Source: Warburgia ugandensis (Eukaryota; Streptophyta; Magnoliopsida; Canellales; Canellaceae). From it: a stretch of DNA of 64,000 nt. The notes under the pieces were generated by a model that saw nothing but the letters and a program-made list of their open reading frames with translations, was not told the DNA's origin and searched no databases. The first letter of the stretch is position 1; every line of letters starts with the position of its first letter. Made by a program: the position numbers and the translations under genes. Shown here one piece after another: positions 25,159 through 37,468 of this stretch. The DNA lies in the NCBI GenBank assembly GCA_035236585.1, contig CP141135.1:60976190-61040189 (forward strand), in the 5' to 3' direction.

Positions 25159-27196
25159 TGTATTAAGTGTTCAATTTTGGTCAAAATACCCCTAATTAAG
25201 TGTTTAATTAGAGCATCTAGGCCACTAATTTCAAGATTTTACACAAAATATTTGATCTTAGCTTTAATTGGCCATCCAACCGTTGAATTGCAAGATTTAG
25301 TGGTCAGATGATCATCAAAGCTAATGAGAGGAATAATAAATGGTTCAGATGATTCTAATTGGGTTATGTGTATTGCAGATCAATCAACTCAAGCGTGGAT
25401 GATCCAGATCAAATCACAAAAATCAAATGAGGATAATGAAGCTGCATGGAAAAAGAAGACTTTGAAGACTCCTAGAACAGAACAAAGTTGAAGATTCCAG
25501 AGTTCTAGTAAGATTGGAATGCTGATGAACCCCACCCTTCCTCTTATCTGTCTTTTCCCTCTCTCTTATCTCTCTCCTCTCTTTTTTCTCTCTCTTATCT
25601 CCCTCTCTCCTACGTGTCTCTCGCCCCCTTTTTATTCCCCTTCCCTTCTCTCTTCTCACGATTTTCTCTTTCTCTCCTTCTCTCTTTTGGGCTGGCCAAC
25701 TTTCCACTCTCTTCTCACCCTCTCCTTCCCTCTCTCTCACGTACCCACCTCTCTTCTCCTTCTTTCTCACTACTCTCCTCTCTCCATTCTCTCCCTCTTC
25801 TCATTCTCTCCCCTTTCTCATTCTCTCTCGCACCTTTCCCCCACCTCCAAGCTATATCTCTCTTCTCACGTTCTCTTTTCTCTCTCTAAACCGAATATCA
25901 CTCAATTCTCCTCTCTCTCTCAACCGCAACACTTCACCAGCCTTCTCAGCCCAAATCCATTCTCCTCTTCAACCCACTTCTTCCCAGCTTCTCCTTCAAC
26001 GCCCCAGTCCACACCACATCCTTCCTTCACTTCCCTTCCTATCTCTCTCTCTCTCTGCTGCCCCTCTCTTCTTCTTCTCTCATACTCCCTTCCCTCTCTT
26101 ACCTGCCACTTCTTCTCTCTCCCCTCGTCTCCCTCTCTATTTGATCAACGGAAGACGCAGCTTGCCCAGCTCGACAAGTTGTTTTCCTCTGCCCAGTCCC
26201 TTTGTCTACACACACTCTAGCTTTCCCTCTTCCTCCTCTCTCTCAACTCTAGTGTCGATTCTCTGCCGGTCGGTTCAGGCGACATCAAGGTACGGTCAAG
26301 AGACAGAATCCCAAGTCGGGTTTCCAATTTCCTCCTGCGCCCATCTCTTCCTTTCCTCCTCTCTTTCCTTTCTTCCTTCTTCTTCTTCCTCCTCTGTTTC
26401 TCTCTTCCTTCATCGGGTTTTTCTTAAAAATCAGATTTTTGGCTTAATTTTGATTTTGCCCTTTTATTTTAAATTCAATTACATCCATGTCCTCTCTCTT
26501 TAATTTCGTCTGTGTCCTGTTTATCCTAGTTCTATTTTATCTGTGTTTGTCTTATCCATGAATAGCTTAATCTCTACCCGATCAATTAAGGTCTAACACA
26601 ATCAATGGGTTAGCCTTAATCACCCAAAATCTTCAATTTCTCATTTATTCTCATTTGATTTCAAATAAAATTTACAAGTTCATTCTTAGTACTTCCCTAG
26701 ACATAATTGAGGTCTTTGATCTTCATTCTGATATCCCAAAATCAATCTGAACTGTCCAAATCCCAAATTTACAAATTAGCCCAGATCTTGATCATTTTGA
26801 TGAATTTGACAAATTTGACCAATGGATCTCCAATCAAGAAGGTAATGAAGACATATATGGAGGATGATCATCTCTCAGGAGGCTGATCATCTCTCAAGGC
26901 ATCAGATTTGAATATTTTGATAGAGATTGATCTAGGGAAGTAGTTTTTTTTATTGTTATTTGATTTTGTTTGTTTTCTTTAGGAATTAGAAATTCTGTAA
27001 GTTTGAGAATTTGATTGGATTTGAACTTTAATTATCATTTCAATAATTCCAGTAATTTTGAGTGATTTATTTTTAATTTTAGAGAATTAAATTTTATTAA
27101 AAATCCTACTTTTTAAGTCAAGTTTTCCTGGGATCGACCCGTACTTGCATACGCTACACTACAATAGCCCGTGCACTTGTGGTTAAACAATCAACA
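25159..27196 (+). repeat. LTR (forward), 2,038 bp
   Basis: TGTATTAAG...CAATCAACA ends, same family as 5,669-7,706, with the mid-LTR pyrimidine tract (25,520-26,400). It differs from the 5,669 LTR at roughly one base in twenty over the first 240 bases, much more than the two duplicate copies differ, so it separated earlier. Confidence 0.85.
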
Positions 27197-30100
27197 CTTT
27201 TCTTTCATTTTCATTTTTTTTAATCTCTTTTGAAGAATATTTCTTTTCTCAATATTCACTTTTCTGCTCTAATTGCAACTAAAAAGTATATTTTCATTCA
27301 TCTTTAACTTATCTTTTGAAGAAATAGGTAATGGATATATTATAGTGGGTTAATATGGGTTAAGATTAGTTGTGTGAGAAAAGAAAAGGCTTATATTAAG
27401 GCTCAAATTGGCTGACTAGTGGTAAAATTATATTTGAGTAAGCTTTATGTCTGTATGTTAACAAAGATGGCCTAAATCATTTTCTAAGATTTCTATAATC
27501 TATTGGATTCAATAAACCTTTAGAACCTCAAAGATAATACTCTAATCATTCTAGTAGTTACTCAAATTTGAAAGTTGATGGGATCAAGTTTCTTTAAGCA
27601 CGTTGAAGAAAATTAAAAATATTTATAACCTGTCAGAAGGAATGACCAGCTCTAAAGCTCACTTAGGTTATAGGTCTCTATTGAATTTCTTCAGGATTTT
27701 TAAGTCATAACTACTTATCACTTAGACTATATACATGTAGTTGTGTATACAGATATGATTTGAGACTTAGCTTTCATGAAATACTTTAGAAAATAAGTAA
27801 AATGATGAATTAATCATGTACAATTCTATTAATAAGCTAAGGATGGTAATTCAAGATTAGACTTTCAGAAAATCCAATTCTCATCATTGTATATGAACTG
27901 TCCCTTTTTCTTTTCTTCTCTTTTTCTTGTTTAATAAAAAAATTTAACAAAAACTTAAATGTACCAAAATTCTATAGCCCCAACCTGATAGAAACAATGT
28001 CCTCAATGTTTAAATAGTATGAACTAAAATGAATATGGGTGATGTATAGGAAAAAAAAATACAAAATATGGTACAAAGGGATCATATCCACTCAATCCTG
28101 ATAAACAGGATCCTCTAGAGTTGTGGACTCAACTTCTAGGTTCTCATATTCTAGGAAAGGCTTTAAACGTTGAAAAACTTTTTTAACTATATATGGAACT
28201 GTCCATCGAGATCTAAGCTTACCTGGGAAGAGTTGAAGCTTAGAGTTGTAAAGAAGTACCTTTTGGGATGGAGTAAAGAATTTTCTTAAAATGTTTTGAT
28301 CATGAAAAACTTTCATATTTTCCTTGTAGATCCTATTACTCTCATAAGCTTCATGTCGGATCTCCTCCAACTTATTAAATTGGAGCTTACGATGCGAACC
28401 TGCTTTGCCCATATCAAAATTTTAATCTTTTAATTGCATAGTAGGCTCTATGTTCCAATTCTACGAGCAAGTGATAATCTTTACAATAAATAATACGGTA
28501 AGGGGACATGCCAATTGGGGTCTTACATGTAGTCTGATATGCCCAAAGCGCATCCATCAATCGAATAAACCAATCCTTGTGGTATGGGTTAACAGTCTTC
28601 TGCAAAATTTGTTTAATGGCCCGATTTGAGACTTCAACTTGTCCACTTGTTTGTGGGTAATACGAGGTTGCAACTTTATATGTGATGTTATATTTTTTCA
28701 TTAATGCTTCAAAAACTCTATTGCAAAAATGAGTCTCATTGTCACTAATGATGGCTCGAGGTGTTCCAAATTGGGAAAATATATTTTCTTTTAAGAACTT
28801 AATGATTGTTTTATGATCATTAACTTGACATGGAATAGCCTCGATCCATTTGAAAACATAGTCTACTGCGACTAAAATATATAGGTATCCAAAAGAAGGT
28901 GCAGACGGCCCCATGAAATCAATGTCCGGCAATCAAAGACCTTCACTATTAGAATGGGGTTTAAAGGCATCATATTCCTAGGAGTTATTCCTCATAAATT
29001 TTGGTAGTGCTCACATGCCTTACAGGTGTAATAGGTGTCTTTGAAAAGAGTTAGCCAGTAGAAACACATTGTAAGATTTTTGTAGCTGTTTTCTTGGCAG
29101 AAAAATATCCATCACATGTTTCTGAGTGACAAAAAGAGATGATACTGGATTGTTCAATATCAGGCACACATCTTCTAATTATTTAATCCAAGCAGTATTT
29201 AAAAAAATGCGGATCATCCTAAAAATACTGTTTGACATTGGAGAAGAATTTTGTCTTTTCATTTTTGGTCCAATGTTCCAGTATCTTTCCTATGGCTAGA
29301 TAATTTTCAATATCTGCAAACCAAGGGAGATTGGAGACATTAAAAAGTTGTTCATCAAGGAAGGTATCCTTGATTGGAAATAAATCCAAAGACTCAGTTA
29401 GGATCAATCTAGAAAGGTGGTCTGCTACTACGTTTTCTACTCCTTTCTTATCTTTAACCTCTAAATCAAATTCTTGGAGTAGAGGGCTCCATTTAAGAAG
29501 TCATGGCTTAGCATCTCTCTTTGAAAGAAGGTACTCTAGTGCTGAATGATCAGTGAAAATGACTATCTTAGAGCCTATCAAGTAAGACTTGAACTTATCT
29601 AGTGCAAAGACTACGGTAAGGAGTTCCTTTTCCTTGGAAGAATAATTTATTTGTGCACTATTAAGTGTCTTGCTTGCATAGTGGATGACATAGGTCTTCT
29701 TATCCTTTCTTTATACTAAGACTTCCCCTACAGCATAACCACTTGCATCACACATGATTTTAAAGGGCACTTTCTAGTTGGATGATTGCATGATAGGTGT
29801 AGTGGTTAACTTCTCCTTTAGTTTAGTAAAGGCTTAGTAACAATCAGCAGTTGATTCGAATGGAGTGTCCTTAGCTAGGAGGTTACACAATGGTCGAGAT
29901 ATTGTACTAAAATCTTTTATAAACTTCTTGTAAAATCCTGCATGTCCTAAAAAGGAGTGAATGCCTTTAACTGTTTGAGAGGTGGGCGATGAGAAATGAG
30001 ATCAATTTTTGCTTTGTATACCTCTCTTCCTGTGGACGAGACAATATGACCAAGTACAATCCTTTGAGGTACCATGAAGTGACACTTTTCCCAATTTAGG

Positions 30101-31727
30101 ACTAAGTTCTTCTCATCACAATAGTGGAGGACTTTTCTCAAATTTTCTAGACACATATAAAATGAATTCCCAAAAATTAAGAAATCATCCATGAAAACCT
30201 CTAGAAAGCGCTCTACCATATCATTGAAAATACTCAACATGCTTCTTTGAAATGTTGCAGGAGCATTACATAATTCGAATGGCATTCTTTTATAAGAAAA
30301 AGTGCTAAACAAATATGTAAATGTGGTCTTTTCCTAATCCTCAGGTGCAATTTCTATTTGATTATACCTTGAATAACCATCTAGGAAATAATAGTACTAA
30401 CGTCTTGCAACCCTTTCTAACATTTGATCAACAAAAGGCAAAGGAAAATGGTCCTTCCTTGTGACAACATTCAACTTTCAACAGTCGATACACATATGCC
30501 AACTAGTGATTACCCTAGTAGGAATCAATTCATTGTTGTCGTTAGTTATTACTGTCACTCCAGACTTTTATGGAACCACCTGAGTAGGACTTACCCATTT
30601 GCTATCACTTATGGGATAGATGATTCCCTTATCAAACAACTTTAGGACTTCTACTCTAACTACATCTTTCATATTAGAATTTAACCTTCTTTGCATTTGA
30701 TGACATGGTTTAGCTTCATCCTCTAGATATATCCTATGGGTGCAGATTAAGGGGTTAATTCCCTTTAGATTAGCTATGGTCCATCCTATAACACCTTTGT
30801 GTTCTTTTAAAGTGACTATTAACTTTTCCTCCTGAGATGTTTCTAATTGGGAGGAAATTATTACAGGAAAAGTCTCCTTTTCTCCTAAATAAACATATTT
30901 TAAATATGATGGTAGATATTTCAATTTAAGTTTAAGAGTTTTTACGGATGATGGAAGGGGAGTGGACTCCCTTAGTGGAAGGTCCTCGAAATGAGGTTTC
31001 CATTTTTCTATATCCATGATAGGAACAGAATCAAAGAGGGAATTAACTTCCTCTATTAATGCATCCCCATTAAACTCATTCAAATGGGCCAAACAGGCCT
31101 CCAGTGGGTCTAACAAAGAAGACGACTAAAACTGATCTTGCACCACTGAATTGATCATGTTAACATTATTTAAATCATCCATAGTTTCACCAGGTTGCTT
31201 ACAAATGTTAAAGATGTTTAGCTCTAATGTCATATTGCTAAAGGACAGTTTGATGACACTATTTCTATAGTTGCTTAAGGCATATGACATACCCAAAAAT
31301 GCTCGTCCCAAGATGACTGGTATTTCATTCTTCTCATTCACCACCAATTGTGTATTTAGAACTAAAAAAATCTACAGGGAAGCAAAATTGTTCTACTTAG
31401 ACTAATACATCCTCTATTACCCCTCTCGGTATTTTTATAGAATGGTTAGTTAGGCTGGAGTGTAGTAGATGTAGGTCTCAGCTTCTCCCGGACCTAACTG
31501 TTCATATACCGAGTATAGTAATAGATTCATACTAGATCTCAGATCAAGCAAAGCTTGATTGATCTTATGGTTGCCAATAATGCAAGTAAGAGTAGGGCAA
31601 CCTAGATCCTTGTATTTTAGTGGTGTACGATGTTGAAGAATAGAACTCACTTGTTCAGTAAAAAATGCCTTCTTTTGCACATTGAGTTTTCTTTTTGTGG
31701 TGTATAGGTCATTTAAGAATTTCGCAT
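27197..31727 (-). mobile_element. Fossil Athila-like element (reverse), pol part
   Basis: Read on the minus strand: protease region (31,727-31,120), reverse transcriptase (about 31,116-29,950), RNase H (about 29,800-29,400), integrase (about 29,300-28,414), C-terminal tail (28,412-28,092) and 3' noncoding DNA (28,091-27,197). It is the longest reverse-strand pol copy in the window. Broken, with roughly ten interruptions. The gag end abuts a forward element at about 31,728-31,735 with a short perfect palindrome (31,728-31,743). The LTR side joins the forward LTR at the same point as in the other three copies. Confidence 0.85.
28092..31727 (-). pseudogene. pol remnant: protease, RT, RNase H, integrase
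   Basis: Integrase is well preserved: DFMGPSAPSFGYLYILVAVDY, then FGTPRAIISDNETHF and [13 protein letters not shown], which carry the expected D, D and E of the DDE active site. The RT part shows FSYKRMPFELCNAPATFQRS and FMDDFLIFGNS. The protease part has LGCPTLTCIIGNHKINQALLDL. The order matches Ty3/gypsy. The copy is a fossil and not translatable end to end. Confidence 0.85.
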
Positions 31728-32190
31728 ATGAGCCATGGCTCATAAAACAAATACATTCCGTCGTAAGATAATGAACTTTACCCAAAAAGATAAAGAATCA
31801 TTCTACCAATGTTGGGAAAGGTTCAAAGATCTATTGCTTACTTGCCCACATCATGGCTATGAGCCATGGCGCATTATCAGCTTCTTATATGAAGGACTTA
31901 ATTCTGACATGCGCCAATTTGTAAAGATGATGTGCAATGGTAACTTTTTAAATAAACAACCAGATGAGGTGGAGGAGTATTTGGAATGGCTAGCTAAAAG
32001 TGCTCAAACCTAGGCTGACTCAGAAAGAGTAGAACATTCAGATAGACCCAAGCCTACTACCACATCTACTAGGGGAGGAATGTATGCCATGTCTGAAAAA
32101 GATGAAATTAGTGCCAAAGTAGCAACCCTAGCTAGAAAAGTAGAAGCCATAGAAATGGGGAAGAAAATCTCAAATAATGATGAAGAAGTG

Positions 32191-32232
32191 TGTAACATTT
32201 GTGAAAGTACTTCACATCTTACTCAGGAATGT
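32191..32232 (+). other. Nucleocapsid CCHC zinc knuckle
   Basis: CNICESTSHLTQEC fits Cx2Cx4Hx4C exactly, the RNA-binding knuckle of retroviral and retrotransposon nucleocapsid. It is the best preserved gag landmark in the window and confirms that the flanking sequence is gag. Confidence 0.85.
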
Positions 32233-35210
32233 CCTACCATCCCTGCCTTTCAATATGTACTTCATGATCAGGCTAATGCACTTAATAATTATAAAAGACC
32301 TTTCTCCCCATATTCAGAGACATATAATCCCAACTGGAGAAACCATCCAAATTTCAGTTGGCGAAATGGACTAAATGCAAATGTCTCTCAACCAGGCCCA
32401 TATCAGAGTCATCAACAACCAAACCAAGGACTACTTGCTCCACCCCATACCAAACTCATCACCCTCATTCTTCTAGACTTTACTTGCCCCCACCCAAAAG
32501 GCATGTAGAGGATAATCAAGTTACTCAAAACCAGGAAAAGAAAATTTCTCAATTAGAAAGTCAAATAAAACAAACAAACCAGTCCGTGAATGAACTAAAA
32601 AATATGATGAGTCAAATGATGCAAAGTATAGGAAAAGAAAAGTTTCCAGCTCAACCACAAGTAAACCCTAATGGAGTGCATGCGGTTAGTACTAATGCAT
32701 CTGATGAAACATCTAGCTCTACCATGGAACAGACTACGGTTGTTACCATTCTTAGAAGTAGTAAAAGAATTGAGAAAGATGAGCCTCAAAAGACCGAAAA
32801 GGTAGAAAAATCTACGAAAGATAAAGAATACTATAAGGACCCTATTTCACTTATTGACCCATGCCCTATACCTGCTCCATTCCCTCAAAGGTTGCACCAA
32901 GCCCCAAAGTCTGTCTCTAACGATGAGATTTTAGAGATTTTCAAGCAAGTCAAGATCAATAGACCGATCTTAGATGCTACAAAACAAATCCTATCTTATG
33001 CCAAATTCTTAAAAGACTTATGCACCATAAAGAGAAAGCTAAATGTCCAAAAGAAGGCATTTTTTACTGAACAGGTTAGTTTGATTCTACAACACCATAC
33101 ACCGCCAAAGTACAAAGATCCTGGTTGTCCCACTCTTACTTGCATTATTGGCAACCATAGGATTATCCAAGCTCTTCTTGATTTAGGATCTAGTGTGAAC
33201 CTATTACCATACTCAGTATAAGAACAGTTAGGTCTGGGTGAACTGAAACCTACATTTACTACGCTCCATCTAGTTGATCATTCTGTAAAAATACCAAGAG
33301 GGGTAATAGAGGATGTGTTAGTCCAGGTAGAATAATTTTGCTTCCCTATAGATTTTCTAGTTCTAGATACACATCCTGTGGTGAATGAGAAGAATGAAAT
33401 ACCTGTCATCTTAGGATGACTATTTTGGCTACATCCAATGCCTTAATCAACTGTATAAATGGTGTCATGAAATTGTCCTTTGGCAATATGATAATGAGAA
33501 AATCCTTTACTCCAAGCCAGAAGGTTCTACTTTACAATTCTAAGCCTCACCTATTTCCAGGTAAGCTTAGATCTCGATGGACCGGTCCATATATAGTAAG
33601 AGAAGTTTTTCCATATGGGACCATCGAGATTGAGGATGCTAGGACTAGTCATACTTTTAAAGTGAATGGTCAATGTTTAAAGCCTTTCCTAGAATATGAT
33701 AATCTAGAAGTTGAGTCCACAACTCTAGAGGATCCTGTTTATCAGGATTGAGTGGATCTCATCCCTGTGTACCATATTTTGTATTTTTTTCTCTGCATCA
33801 CCCATATTCATTTTAGGTCATACTTTTTAAACCATTGAGGACAATGTTTCACAAAGTTGGGGGGTGTAGAATTCCAGCAAATTGTAGTTCTTTTTTAGGT
33901 TTTTCGGTGCTTTCCTTGGTTTTTCAAAAAAAAATGAAAAATTTTAGGTCATTTCCCATACTATGATGAGAATTAGATTTTCTGAAGGATAATCATGATA
34001 ACTTTAGCTTATTAATGGAATTGAATATGATTAATTAATTATTTTACTCAATTTCTAAACTATTCTATGAAAGCAAAGTCTTAGATCATATCTGTACACG
34101 CAGTTGCATATAGATAGTCTAGAAATCGTGAAGAAATTCAATGGAGACCTATAACCTAAGAAATTTTTAGAGCCATTCATCCTTTTTGAGAGGTTATAAA
34201 TGTTCTTAATTTTCTTTAGCGTACTTAAAGAAAATTGATCCCAAACTCTTAAATTTGGCTAATTACCTGAATAATTAGAGTACTATCTTTAAATTCTGGA
34301 AGTTCATTGAATCTGATAGATTATAGGAAACCTAGAAAATTATTTAGGCCATCCTTGTTGTAAACGTAGAGACATAAAGCCTACCATAAAGTATTTTTAC
34401 CACTAGTTACCCAAGTTGAGCCTTTTAAAATAAGCCTTTTCTTTTGTCACCCAAATTAACCTTTACCCATATGAACCTAGTATAAATTAACCATTACGTA
34501 TTTTCTTTGAAAAACAAGTTAGAGAGTAATGAAGAAATTCCTTTTAGTTGCAATGAAAGTCAAAAAGTGGATATCAACAAGAGAAATATTCTTCAAAGTG
34601 AGTAAAAAGCACTGAAATATAAAGAAAAGAGTTTGAAGAAAAGAAAAAAGAGAGAGAGAGAGAGAGAAAAGAAGAAAGAAGAAGAAGAAGTTTGAAGAAT
34701 GCAAGGAAATGTAGAAAAAGAAATATTCACTTCAGAAAAAGGAAAGAAAGAGTTGTGAACTTTAGTAGAAGACCTCTACTTATTTTTTTGAAGAAACTTC
34801 GAATACCCTTATACCTTTTCTTTGGTACATTGTCCTAAACCTACATTCTGTCCCAGTTAAAGACCTATTGATTCTAGGATGAATATAGTCTTGATGAGGA
34901 AATAAATGGATAGGATTTAAAAGAGTGGTACTTCTAAATATTCAAAGGTAATGACATCCTTTCCAAAGGGATCAAAACAATTACATTCCTTAGTAACTCC
35001 CATTCTTCATGACTATATGTGAGATCATTTTTCTTTTATTGACTCTTCTCACATAATTAAAAGAGAGATATGATTTAAACCCTCTATCTGAGAGATTTTA
35101 TTTTTGAGTTTATGCCATTAGTAACGGTTGAGGTCAAAACATATTTCACATGGAGTTCAAAAGTTAGAAGTCTACTCAGAGATAAAGATTATTCTATGTG
35201 TAGACTGTAT

Positions 35211-35211
<1 letters not shown>

Positions 35212-35251
<40 letters not shown>
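35212..35251. repeat. (CA)n microsatellite, longest copy
   Basis: About 20 CA units at the same site of the element's 3' noncoding region as the other four CA runs in the window. Confidence 0.92.
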
Positions 35252-35254
<3 letters not shown>

Positions 35255-35459
35255 TATGAGATCTGAGCTTAAGTGGAATATTTTTAGCATATGGGTAGGG
35301 TTTTGAATTCTTCAGTCATCTTTATTAGTAAACTAAAGTGGAAAGATTTATTGAAGATAATTCCTTGAAGAAAGTGGAGATGACCTAAAAAAATAAAAAA
35401 AATTTGAGTTGATTTTTTTGCATTTTTTACTAGGGACTAGCAAAATGCTGGTTGGGGGG

Positions 35460-37468
35460 TGTATTAAGTGTTCAATTTTGGTCAAAATACCCCTAATTTA
35501 GTGTTTAATTAGAGCATCTAGGTCATCAATTTCAAGATTTTACACAAAATATTTGATCTTCACTTTAATTGGCCTTCCAACCATTGAATTGCAAGATTTA
35601 GTAGTCAGATGATCATCAAAGCTAATCAGAGGAATAATAAATGGTTCAGATGATTCTAATTAGGTTCTATGTATTGCAGATCAATCGACTCAAGCGTGGA
35701 TGATCCAGATCAAATCACGAAAATCAGATGAGGATACTCCTAGAACAGAACAAAGTTGAAGACTCCAGAGTTCTAGTAAGATTGGAATGCTGATGGATCC
35801 CACCCTTCCTCTTATCTGTCTTTTCCCTCTCTCTTATCTCTCTCCACTCTTTTCTCTTTCTCTCTTTTCTCCCTCTCTCCTACACGTCTCTCTCCCCCTT
35901 TTTATTCCCTTTCCCCTCTCTTCTCACGGTTTTCTCTTTCTCTCCTTTTCTCTTTTGGGCTGGCCAACTTTCCACTCTCTTCTCACCCTCTCCTTCCCTA
36001 TCTCTCACGTACCCACCTCTCTTCTCCTTCTTTCTCACAACTCTCCTCTCTCCATTCTCTCCCTCTTCTCATTCTCTCCCCTTTCTCATTCTCTCTCGCA
36101 CCTTTCCCCTACCTCCAAGCTATATCTCTCTTCTCACATTCTCTTTTCTCTCTCTAAACCGTATCTCACTCTCTTCTCCTCTCTCTCTCAACCGCACCAC
36201 TGCACCATCCTTCTCAGCCCAAATCCATTCTCCTCTTCAACCCACCTCTTCCTAGCTTCTCCTTCAATGCCCAGTCCACACCACACCACATCCTTCCTTC
36301 CCTTCCTGTCTCTTTCCCTCTCTCTGCTGCCCCTCTCTTCTTCTTCTCTCATACTCCCTTCCCTCTCTTACCTGCCTCTTCTTCTCTCTCCCCTCGTCTC
36401 CCTCTCTATTTGATCAACAAAAGACGCAACTTGCCCAGCCCAACAAGTTGTTTTCCTCTGCCCAGTCCCTTTGTCTACACACACTCTAGCTTTCCCTCTT
36501 CCTCCTCTCTCTTTACTCCGGTGTCGATTCTCTGCCGGCCGGTTTAGGCGACGTCAATGGACGGTCAGGAGACGGAAACCCAAGTTGGGTTTCCAATTTC
36601 CTCCTGCTCCCATCTCTTCCTTTCCTCCTCTCTTCCCTTTCTTCCTTCTTCTTCTTCTTCTTCTTCTTCTTCGCTCTTCCTTCATCAGGTTTTTCTTAAA
36701 AACCAGATTTTTGGCTTAATTTTGATTTTGCACTTTTATTTTAAATTCAATTACATCCCTGTCTTCTCTCTTTAATTTCGTCTGTGTCCTGTTTATCTTA
36801 GTTTTATTTTATCTGTGTTTGTCTTATCCATGAATAGCCTAATCTCTACACGATCAATTAAGGTCTAACCCAATCAACGGGTTAGCCTTAATCACCAAAA
36901 TCTTCAATTTCTCCTTTATTCTCATTTGATTTCAAATAAAATTTACAAGTTCATTCCTAGTACATCCCTAGATATAATTGAGGTCTTTGATCTTCATTAT
37001 GATATCCCAAAATCAATCTGAACTGTCCAAATCCCAAATTTACAAATTAGCCCAGATCTTGATCATTTTGATGAATTTGACAAATTTGACCAATGGATCT
37101 CCAATCAAGAAGGTAATGAAGACATATATGGAGGATGATCATCTCTCAGGAGGCTGATCATCTCTCAAGGCATCAGATTTGAATATTTTGATAGAGATTG
37201 ATCTAGGGAAGTAGTTTTTTTTTATTGTTATTTGATTTTGTTTGTTTTCTTTAGGAATTAGAAATTCTGTAAGTTTGAGAATTTGATTGGATCTAAACTT
37301 TAATTATCATTTCAATAATTCCAATAATTTTGAGTGATTTATTTTTAATTTTAGAGAATTAAATTTTATTAAAAATCCTACTTTTTAAGTCAAGTTTTCC
37401 TGGGATCGACCCGTACTTGCATACGCTACACTACAATAGCCCGTGCACTTGTGGTTAAACAATCAACA
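35460..37468 (+). repeat. LTR (forward), ~2,009 bp
   Basis: TGTATTAAG start after a TGGGGGG run, CAATCAACA end, internal pyrimidine tract at 35,800-36,680 and a CTT run near 36,640-36,672. Same family as the LTRs at 5,669, 25,159 and 44,585. Confidence 0.85.

Larger units (their letters stand above)
31735..35459 (+). mobile_element. Fossil Athila-like element (forward), gag/protease and 3' end
   Basis: The forward parts are a gag core (31,735-32,013, SFYQCWERFKDLLLTCPHHGYEPW), nucleocapsid region with zinc knuckle (about 32,080-32,500), linker and protease (about 32,500-33,450), the end of the pol C-terminal tail (to 33,751), and 3' noncoding DNA (33,752-35,459) ending at the 35,460 LTR. RT, RNase H and most of integrase are absent, so it is an internally shortened fossil with a few further interruptions. 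No 5' LTR is present. Confidence 0.82.

Noticed and set aside
31450-31785. Open frame starting inside a forward gag and ending in a reverse protease
   Set aside because: It crosses the junction between two opposite-facing fossils, so its N-terminus is antisense sequence.
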